Assembly (NCBI GenBank): GCA_016839405.1
Contig: JAEOUJ010000321.1
Span: forward strand, 1 to 5,191
Source: Candidatus Gerdarchaeota archaeon
GTDB taxonomy: Archaea > Asgardarchaeota > Heimdallarchaeia > JABLTI01
Direction: 5' to 3'
Length of the DNA: 5,191 bases
Positions within the stretch are counted from its first letter, which is position 1. The number at the start of each line of letters is the position of its first letter. This document shows, piece after piece, positions 1 to 4,471 of the stretch. Under the pieces are notes generated by a model. That model had not been told where the DNA came from and made no database searches. It worked only from the letters and a program-made list of their open reading frames with translations. The translations under genes and the position numbers were made by a program.

Positions 1-48
1 CCGGCACGGATAGCCGAGAAGAGCATCTCATCCTCAGCGTAAGAGGTC
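1..48 (-). other. Foreign GC-rich end fragment, resembling a response-regulator receiver domain (probable chimeric junction)
   Basis: These bases are about 59% G+C (29 of the first 49), against roughly 30% in everything after them. The plus strand has a stop (TAG, 11-13) in the frame of the downstream ligase, although that ligase should continue upstream. On the minus strand one frame is open throughout and reads TSYAEDEMLFSAIRAG. This has the look of the receiver-domain segment of NarL/LuxR-type response regulators, where a conserved Thr/Ser precedes an acidic turn and an A-x-R-A-G helix end. Similarity stops at about 47-49, exactly where the ligase becomes recognisable. I infer an assembly or library chimera from a higher-GC bacterium. 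A short foreign insertion or chance resemblance is possible, because only 16 residues are available. Confidence 0.55.
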
Positions 49-49
49 G

Positions 50-760
50 ATGCAATTATTTGAAGAAAAAACAGGTGCCCTTTTAGTTGAAGGATATGGT
101 TTATCTGAGGCATCACCAGTTACTCATGTAAATCCAATTGATAGAAAATTACGTCGAATAGGGATTGGTATACCAATACCAAATACTGAATCAAAAATTA
201 TTAACATAAAAACAGGTAAAGATGTTCCATGGGTCTTTGATGAAAATGACTTAACAGCTGAAGGCGAATTGCTAGTTAGAGGACCACAAGTAATGAAAGG
301 TTACTGGCAAAAACAAGACGAAACTGATAATGTTATCATGAAAGATGGCTGGTTAAAGACAGGTGATGTTGTTAAAATGACTTCTAAAGGATATTTCAAT
401 ATTGTTGATCGATTAAAAGATTGCATCTTCACATCTGGTTTCCAAGTTTGGCCACTTGATGTTGAAAAAGCTTTATGTAATCATCCAGATATATCTTTAG
501 CAGCTGTAATACCTTACAAAGACGAACAAATGAACGAAGTGATAAAAGCTGTACTTGTAGCAGCTGAAGGTGCTCCACAACATGATCATAAAACTTTGAA
601 AGAATTCTGTAAGAAGCATTTAGCTCCATATAAGGTTCCAAAAGTCTTCGAATATAGAGAAGAATTACCATTAAGTCCAGTTGGTAAAGTTCTAAGAAGA
701 CCTCTACGAGAAGAAGAAGCACAAATAGCAATAAAACAAAAAACAAGTAGTAAGAAATAA
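50..760 (+). CDS. Long-chain fatty acid:CoA ligase (FadD-like AMP-forming synthetase), C-terminal part, 5'-truncated
   Basis: This is the C-terminal 236 residues of an ANL-superfamily adenylating enzyme. The family activates a fatty acid with ATP to an acyl-adenylate and transfers it to CoA, feeding beta-oxidation or lipid synthesis. Counting from the ATG at 50, visible motifs are the A5 motif GYGLSEASP (15-23), the ribose-binding Asp in GWLKTGD (D106), the hinge segment IVDRLKD (118-124) followed by SGFQVWP, and the A10 catalytic lysine in SPVGKVLRR (K213). Order, spacing and wording are close to bacterial FadD. The family is normally over 500 residues, so the N-terminal ATP-binding P-loop region is missing. 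The ATG at 50 is an internal methionine ahead of the A5 motif, not a start. The upstream reading frame is cut by the GC-rich junction rather than by a natural gene start. Exact acyl chain preference cannot be read from the sequence. Confidence 0.9.
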   Translation: MQLFEEKTGALLVEGYGLSEASPVTHVNPIDRKLRRIGIGIPIPNTESKIINIKTGKDVPWVFDENDLTAEGELLVRGPQVMKGYWQKQDETDNVIMKDGWLKTGDVVKMTSKGYFNIVDRLKDCIFTSGFQVWPLDVEKALCNHPDISLAAVIPYKDEQMNEVIKAVLVAAEGAPQHDHKTLKEFCKKHLAPYKVPKVFEYREELPLSPVGKVLRRPLREEEAQIAIKQKTSSKK

Positions 761-761
761 T

Positions 762-790
762 TCTCTTACTTCTTTATTTTTCTTTATTTC
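762..790 (+). terminator. T-rich termination zone after the acyl-CoA ligase
   Basis: Immediately after the TAA stop the plus strand carries repeated pyrimidine-rich runs, including TTTATTTTTCTTTATTTC. Archaeal RNA polymerase commonly terminates at U-rich tracts without a hairpin, and no stem is visible. The assignment rests on composition and position only. Confidence 0.45.
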
Positions 791-849
791 TATCAATATA
801 TTTTATTCTAATTACTTTTAATATACAATTAATTTAAACTTGAAAATAA

Positions 850-859
850 TTTATTATAA
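850..859 (+). promoter_or_regulatory. TATA-like box ahead of rsmA
   Basis: TTTATTATAA resembles the archaeal TATA consensus. Archaeal transcription usually starts about 25 bases downstream of the box centre, here near 879-881. That is past the ATG at 875 and upstream of the ATG at 905, so it favours the later start of rsmA. The whole intergenic stretch is very A+T-rich, which makes TATA-like strings common by chance. Confidence 0.35.
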
Positions 860-904
860 TTAATAAAATGCTTTATGATAGAAGCTATAAAAAGTCGCAT
901 AAAA

Positions 905-1765
905 ATGAGTGAATTAATTAAACAGACCCGAGATGCATTACTTAAAGCTGGCACTATTCCAAAAAAAAGCCTAAGTCAGAATTTCCTAATTGATAAGAAT
1001 CAACTCGAGAATCAAATTGCCTTTGCAGCATTAAACAGTGATGATATTATTTTAGAAATTGGTGGAGGTACAGGTCTGTTAACTAATCTATTAATTGATA
1101 GAGTAAAATTCGTCTATTGTATTGAATACGATAAGAATTTAGCTGATTACCTGAGACTTAAATTTCAATCGAATTCAAATATTAAAATTATTGAAGGAGA
1201 TGTGTTAAAATTAGATTTACCACAAGCAAATAAGATTATAGCTAATTTACCTTATCATATATCATCGCCTATTACCTTTAAATTATTGGATCAAAATTTC
1301 GACCTTGCTATATTAATGTATCAATATGAATTTGCTAAAAGAATGATTGCTCAACCAGGAACAGAAGACTATTCTAGATTATCCGCAAATTTACAATATC
1401 AAGCAAATGTTGAATTGCTTAAACGAATTCCACGTAAATCATTTTATCCAATGCCAAAAGTAGATAGTGCAATAGTTAGAATTATCTTAAAAAAAGAAAA
1501 TTTACCTGTTCCAGTTGATTATTTTAGAATTGTTACAAGAATTTTATTTAACACAAAAAACAAATTAGTTTCATCAGTTTTTTATGATTATTTCAAAAAA
1601 GTAATATTAAAATCTGATAGAATATCATTTAAACAATCTCTTTTATCAGGTATATCACATTCTTCTATACGAGTTCGTGAATTAACTATTGAGGAATTAG
1701 TTACTATTACAAAAGAATTAGTTGAATTTTTACATTCTATAAATAAGATATCTCTATTAAAGTGA
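905..1765 (+). CDS. rsmA: rRNA small-subunit dimethyladenosine methyltransferase (RsmA/KsgA/Dim1)
   Basis: The enzyme uses S-adenosylmethionine to dimethylate two adjacent adenosines in the terminal helix (h45) of small-subunit rRNA, a late maturation step. Numbered from 905, motifs are SQNFLID (24-30), the SAM-binding loop EIGGGTG (51-57), the acidic ribose-binding residue E74, D99 in EGD, and the catalytic NLPY at 114-117. These are followed by SSPITFKL, QYEFAKRM (140-147) and the substrate-side FYPMPKVDSA (180-189). The wording from NLPY onward is close to archaeal Dim1 proteins such as that of Methanocaldococcus. The protein has 286 residues, normal for the family. An in-frame ATG at 875 would add ten residues. 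I prefer 905 because the lysine-rich KKSL-QNF motif then lies at the usual distance from the N-terminus and the TATA-like box would start transcription after 875. Neither ATG has a clear Shine-Dalgarno sequence. hemK2 follows after 6 bases. Confidence 0.95.
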   Translation: MSELIKQTRDALLKAGTIPKKSLSQNFLIDKNQLENQIAFAALNSDDIILEIGGGTGLLTNLLIDRVKFVYCIEYDKNLADYLRLKFQSNSNIKIIEGDVLKLDLPQANKIIANLPYHISSPITFKLLDQNFDLAILMYQYEFAKRMIAQPGTEDYSRLSANLQYQANVELLKRIPRKSFYPMPKVDSAIVRIILKKENLPVPVDYFRIVTRILFNTKNKLVSSVFYDYFKKVILKSDRISFKQSLLSGISHSSIRVRELTIEELVTITKELVEFLHSINKISLLK

Positions 1766-1766
1766 T
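1762..1766 (+). promoter_or_regulatory. Ribosome binding site of hemK2, overlapping the rsmA stop codon
   Basis: GTGAT matches part of the archaeal anti-Shine-Dalgarno target GGAGGTGATC and ends five bases before the TTG at 1772. It includes the rsmA TGA stop (1763-1765). A ribosome finishing rsmA would sit on the signal for the next gene, which suggests translational coupling. Confidence 0.4.
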
Positions 1767-1771
1767 TAATT

Positions 1772-2386
1772 TTGAAAAGAAAACTTGTGAAAAAAATTGA
1801 TGGTTTAAATATAGTAATACCAAATTCAGTATATGATCCTGCTGAAGACTCATTCTTGTTAGCTGAGAATACTGATATAAAATTAAATGAAAAGGTACTT
1901 GAGATAGGTTCTGGTTCTGGTTATGTTTCAATTTATTTAGCAAAAAAAAATCCTTCTGCAGAGTTTTTCTCAATTGATTTAAATTATATTGCTTCTAAAA
2001 CTACATTAATTAATTCAATTAATAATTCTGTAAAGTTAAATATAACAACAGGAGATTTATTTGATTCATTAATTGAAAAGCCGTTTTTTGATGTAATTTT
2101 ATTTAATGCTCCTTATTTGCCTGTTATTAACAACAACAAAGAATCAATTGCATGGGCTGGAGGGCATGATGGTTTGGAAATTATAGAGCGATATATTAAA
2201 CAGCTAAGATTTTTTTTAAAAAAAACTGGCAGATCATATTTAGTAGTCTCTAATAAAACAAATATTAAAAAACTTTTCAAATTAATTAAACAAAATCAAT
2301 TATCTTACGAATTAATTGATGAAATAAAAGAAGGACACGAAAAAATAAAACTATATAGAATTAATAATGAAAATAGAAAATGTTAA
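1772..2386 (+). CDS. hemK2: HemK2/Mtq2-type release-factor glutamine N5-methyltransferase
   Basis: This is a 204-residue class I SAM-dependent methyltransferase of the archaeal/eukaryal HemK2 (Mtq2, N6AMT1) group, which methylates the glutamine of the GGQ motif in the class 1 release factor. In order it shows the N-terminal signature VYDPAEDSFLL (20-30), the SAM loop EIGSGSG (44-50), an acidic residue after strand 2 (D69), GDLFD (94-98), the catalytic segment NAPYLP (112-117) and the GGHDG segment (130-134) typical of this subgroup. It lacks the extra N-terminal domain of bacterial PrmC, which fits the archaeal form. The start is a TTG at 1772: the frame has a stop nine bases upstream and there is no methionine codon anywhere inside. 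The catalytic motif is NAPY rather than the usual NPPY. The eukaryal enzyme needs the zinc-finger partner Trm112; none is encoded here. Position directly behind rsmA, in the same direction, supports one operon for ribosome and translation modification. Confidence 0.88.
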   Translation: MKRKLVKKIDGLNIVIPNSVYDPAEDSFLLAENTDIKLNEKVLEIGSGSGYVSIYLAKKNPSAEFFSIDLNYIASKTTLINSINNSVKLNITTGDLFDSLIEKPFFDVILFNAPYLPVINNNKESIAWAGGHDGLEIIERYIKQLRFFLKKTGRSYLVVSNKTNIKKLFKLIKQNQLSYELIDEIKEGHEKIKLYRINNENRKC

Positions 2387-2423
2387 TTTTGTAGTTAAAA
2401 CAATTATAAATTGAAGGATTAAA

Positions 2424-2585
2424 ATGGCATATGATCCAAGAAAAGGAAGACTAGAAGCATCTGAGTATGATAGAGAATTTAGTGTTAAGGTTGCTAAACA
2501 AAACCTTCAAAGAAAAACAATTATTTCTTTAGTAATGATATTTGCTTTGATTGCTTTAGCATTGGCAATTATTATAGTTATTTAA
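2424..2585 (+). CDS. Small single-span membrane protein, C-terminally anchored, function unknown
   Basis: This 53-residue protein starts MAYDPRKGRLEASEYDREFS and is not assignable to a family I recognise. Residues 1-31 are highly charged and soluble. Residues 33-53 are an uninterrupted hydrophobic stretch of Ile, Leu, Ala and Val that runs to the last residue. The Arg-Lys pair at 30-31 sits just before the membrane, so the N-terminus should stay in the cytoplasm, as in a tail-anchored protein. The start has a good Shine-Dalgarno sequence, GAAGGA at 2413-2418, five bases before the ATG, which argues for a real gene. It lies 37 bases after hemK2 in the same direction, with no well-placed promoter between, so co-transcription is likely. 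Size and topology recall archaeal Sec61-beta, but the conserved Gly-Leu-x-Arg-Tyr segment before its membrane span is absent, so I do not call it that. Confidence 0.75.
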   Translation: MAYDPRKGRLEASEYDREFSVKVAKQNLQRKTIISLVMIFALIALALAIIIVI

Positions 2586-2586
2586 T

Positions 2587-2612
2587 AATAGCTATTTTTT
2601 CTATATTTTTCC
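2587..2612 (+). terminator. Palindrome plus T-runs at the convergent gene ends
   Basis: Just after the small membrane protein's stop lies the perfect 10-base palindrome AATAGCTATT (2587-2596). It is followed by T-rich runs (TTTTTT at 2595-2600, TTTTT at 2606-2610). The T-runs suit archaeal termination of the plus-strand operon. The second run lies inside the last codons of the convergent phosphatase gene. The palindrome is too short and loop-less to form a stable hairpin, so the T-runs are the better evidence. Confidence 0.4.
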
Positions 2613-3356
2613 ATAAACCGCTTTCTCTATTAAATAATGAGTTTCTCTAGTCATCCCTTGTTCAACTTTTATAAATTGTACTTTTCTTAATCTTCCCATT
2701 TCTTCGTCAGCTTCTGAATCGCCAAATGCATACCATTTCTGGATTTCTTTATTTGGATCTAATTTAGCTATTGTTTTCTCTGCTGCTAATTTTTTACTGG
2801 CTACAATTGGTATTATATCGACTGCATATTTGTTTGCAACAACTTTAAATTTGTCAGCAAAATCTTCAATAACAGGATTAATATTTCTTAGATATTTCTC
2901 AACAGTCAATCCAAAAGAAGGTAATGTTCTAAAAGTTAACATTCTTTCCTTTGGTTCAATCCATAATACCCGACCATTAGGAATATCAAGACTTTCAAAA
3001 CACTCCAACTCCCGATATTCACAAATTATATCACTTAATTCCTTCTTTAGAGAAATAAGAAGCTTCTGCAGATCTTTTGGTATTTTGCGATAAATTTTCT
3101 TTCCTTTATAATAATTAACTAAACCAAATTCACCAGATATAAATGAATGTTCTTTCATTGGATGATCAATATGTTGAAAAAAACGATTAAGAACCCAATT
3201 AACGCTTCTTCCAGTTACTAAACCTATTGGTAATCCTTTTTTTCGGATATTTTCTAAATCATTCATTAAAAGCAAATCAATTACAGAATCATTATTCTTA
3301 AAAGTAGTAAGGGTTCCATCGATGTCAAAAAGAAATCCAGTTTTCTGAGCTATCAA
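2601..3356 (-). CDS. HAD-superfamily phosphatase, Cof/IIB-like, probable sugar-phosphate phosphatase
   Basis: This 251-residue haloacid-dehalogenase hydrolase transfers phosphate from a small substrate through an aspartyl-phosphate. All four HAD motifs are present, numbered from the TTG at 3356. Motif I is FDIDGTLT with nucleophile D11 and acid/base D13, motif II is VTGRS with T48, the motif III lysine is in SKK (188-189), and motif IV is FGDSEAD with D213 and D217 binding magnesium. About 110 residues between motifs II and III form a cap in the position used by type II enzymes such as sucrose-phosphatase, phosphomannomutase and mannosyl-3-phosphoglycerate phosphatase. DIIPIVASKK recalls their segment before the lysine. 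The substrate cannot be told. A start at TTG 3386 would give 261 residues. I chose 3356 because a strong ribosome binding site precedes it and the extra ten residues precede an otherwise normal N-terminus. No ATG is available near either. The gene converges with the rsmA operon (15 bases between stops) and diverges from the TIM-barrel gene. Confidence 0.85.
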   Translation of the reverse strand: MIAQKTGFLFDIDGTLTTFKNNDSVIDLLLMNDLENIRKKGLPIGLVTGRSVNWVLNRFFQHIDHPMKEHSFISGEFGLVNYYKGKKIYRKIPKDLQKLLISLKKELSDIICEYRELECFESLDIPNGRVLWIEPKERMLTFRTLPSFGLTVEKYLRNINPVIEDFADKFKVVANKYAVDIIPIVASKKLAAEKTIAKLDPNKEIQKWYAFGDSEADEEMGRLRKVQFIKVEQGMTRETHYLIEKAVYGKI

Positions 3357-3363
3357 TCGATTT

Positions 3364-3372
3364 TCACCTTTT
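3364..3372 (-). promoter_or_regulatory. Strong Shine-Dalgarno deciding the TTG start of the HAD phosphatase
   Basis: Read on the minus strand this is AAAAGGTGA, with GGTGA matching the archaeal anti-Shine-Dalgarno sequence exactly. It ends seven bases before the TTG at 3356, an ideal distance. The upstream in-frame TTG at 3386 has no such signal, and the site would then lie inside the coding region. Confidence 0.6.
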
Positions 3373-3403
3373 AATTGATTTTTCAATTCTAGTTTTGTAT
3401 ATT

Positions 3404-3413
3404 AAAATATAAA
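3404..3413 (-). promoter_or_regulatory. TATA-like box for the HAD phosphatase
   Basis: On the minus strand this reads TTTATATTTT, close to the archaeal TATA consensus. A start of transcription about 25 bases further on would fall near 3383, which is downstream of the TTG at 3386 and leaves a leader of about 27 bases carrying the Shine-Dalgarno sequence before the TTG at 3356. The spacing supports the shorter gene model, but the region is very A+T-rich. Confidence 0.4.
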
Positions 3414-3520
3414 CAATTCCCTTAAAAGTAGAAAATATGTTTTAATAAAAATTATGAATTTTTTGTCTAAAAAGAAAACTATTTGTATTTTCATATAAGA
3501 AATAAAGATGAATATAATTA

Positions 3521-3534
3521 GAAATATTTATTTC
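3521..3534 (+). promoter_or_regulatory. TATA-like box with inverted repeat ahead of the TIM-barrel gene
   Basis: GAAATATTTATTTC contains the TATA-like core ATATTTAT and is an inverted repeat, GAAATA and TATTTC around a TT centre. Transcription starting about 25 bases downstream would leave a leader of about 20 bases containing the Shine-Dalgarno GAGGA (3565-3569). The symmetry could be a repressor site over the TATA box or chance in A+T-rich DNA. The remaining divergent region, 3414-3520, shows no other clear structure. Confidence 0.35.
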
Positions 3535-3575
3535 TAGTTATTGAAAAACTGCAAGTAATTTTAAGAGGAAAGTAT

Positions 3576-4427
3576 ATGCAATTTGGGGCATCTTATATTT
3601 TAGATAAATTACAACTTACTGATTTAGTAACAGCTAAAGAAATAGGATTGAATTTTGTTGAATTTTATATTGGTAACTATTGGAGGGAAACAACAGAACT
3701 AGAATTGCAATTAACAACCATTAGAGAAATATTAGACTCATATGATTTATTTTGTATTATTCATTTATCACATTTGAATTCGCAATTATTGAAAGATTCA
3801 GATCTGTGGATAGATTATGTAGGAAGAATAGCGGAGCAAATAAATTTAATCGGAAAATTGGGGCTTACAAATAAAATTGTTTTTCATGGTGTATTTGGTC
3901 AAACTGAAGATCCAATAGAAATGTCACCAAAAGAAATTTTCAGTAAAAAAGTAAATGCAATAAATGAATGGATTATGGAAGGTCAGAAATATAAAATACA
4001 ATTATTACTAGAAAACACAGATGAATCAGTTAAAGATATTATGAAGGTATTTGCCAAATTACCTGAATTAAAATTTACATTTGATATAGGTCATGCAAAT
4101 ATACTTTTTCCACAGGCAAAAATAAAAAAATCAGAAGATAAAATTTACAAAATGCTGCAGACATTCAAAGATAAATTATCACATATTCATATTCATGATA
4201 ATTTTGGGGGAACAAATGAGAACGCGGATTTACATTTGCCTATTGGTTCAGCAAGTATTGATTTTCAGAAATTTTTTGGAAAATTATTGGACATGCATTT
4301 TAATGAAACAATAACATTAGAATTATATAATCCATCATTTCACTCGATTTTTCTTGAAGCATCCATCAAAATTATCCAAAAAATAATCACTGATTATAAG
4401 GATTCATTAAAATTAGGGAACATTTAA
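3576..4427 (+). CDS. Xylose-isomerase-like TIM-barrel protein (sugar phosphate isomerase/epimerase or endonuclease IV-like)
   Basis: This 283-residue protein fits the AP_endonuc_2 TIM-barrel superfamily, whose members are metal-dependent sugar isomerases and epimerases or the DNA repair enzyme endonuclease IV. Strand-end residues expected to bind metal or substrate are visible in order: H63 and H66 in IIHLSH, H104 in VFHG, E146 in LLLEN, D170 and H173 in FDIGHAN, H203/H205/H207 and D208 in the HIHIHDN segment, H220 in DLHLPIGSASIDF, and E249 in ITLELYNP. The Glu/Asp-His/His/Glu pattern matches the catalytic metal site of the isomerase branch. The HxHDN...DxHxPxGxGxIDF layout also occurs in many uncharacterised archaeal members. 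Length is typical. The ATG has a good Shine-Dalgarno, GAGGA at 3565-3569, six bases upstream. The substrate is unknown. The divergent phosphatase might act on related sugar phosphates, but that is a guess. The sirtuin gene follows after 44 bases with no T-run between, so the two may share a transcript. Confidence 0.82.
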   Translation: MQFGASYILDKLQLTDLVTAKEIGLNFVEFYIGNYWRETTELELQLTTIREILDSYDLFCIIHLSHLNSQLLKDSDLWIDYVGRIAEQINLIGKLGLTNKIVFHGVFGQTEDPIEMSPKEIFSKKVNAINEWIMEGQKYKIQLLLENTDESVKDIMKVFAKLPELKFTFDIGHANILFPQAKIKKSEDKIYKMLQTFKDKLSHIHIHDNFGGTNENADLHLPIGSASIDFQKFFGKLLDMHFNETITLELYNPSFHSIFLEASIKIIQKIITDYKDSLKLGNI

Positions 4428-4471
4428 TTATCTGTTTATTTGAAAATCTCTATTATGGATGTAATAAAAAT

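Noticed and set aside
429..746. Minus-strand open frame of 105 residues, very Leu/Val-rich
   Set aside because: It lies wholly opposite the acyl-CoA ligase, whose motifs are unmistakable. Its composition is what antisense reading of a Lys/Glu-rich AT-rich gene gives, and no start signals were seen.
868..912. Short upstream reading frame (14 residues) overlapping the start of rsmA
   Set aside because: There is no ribosome binding site, and the predicted transcript start lies after its ATG. Such short frames are expected in AT-rich DNA.
1737..1973. Minus-strand open frame of 78 residues across the rsmA-hemK2 junction
   Set aside because: It overlaps the SAM-binding region of hemK2 antisense and shows no recognisable motif.
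2404..2411. TATA-like TTATAAAT between hemK2 and the small membrane protein
   Set aside because: Transcription from it would begin about 25 bases downstream, past the ATG at 2424, so it cannot serve that start. Co-transcription with hemK2 is simpler.
2424..2585. Possible Sec61-beta subunit
   Set aside because: Length and C-terminal membrane span fit, but the conserved Gly-Leu-x-Arg-Tyr segment ahead of the span is missing.
2830..3093. Plus-strand open frame of 87 residues inside the HAD gene
   Set aside because: It is antisense to the cap region of a well-supported phosphatase, and Ser/Leu/Arg-rich without domain features.
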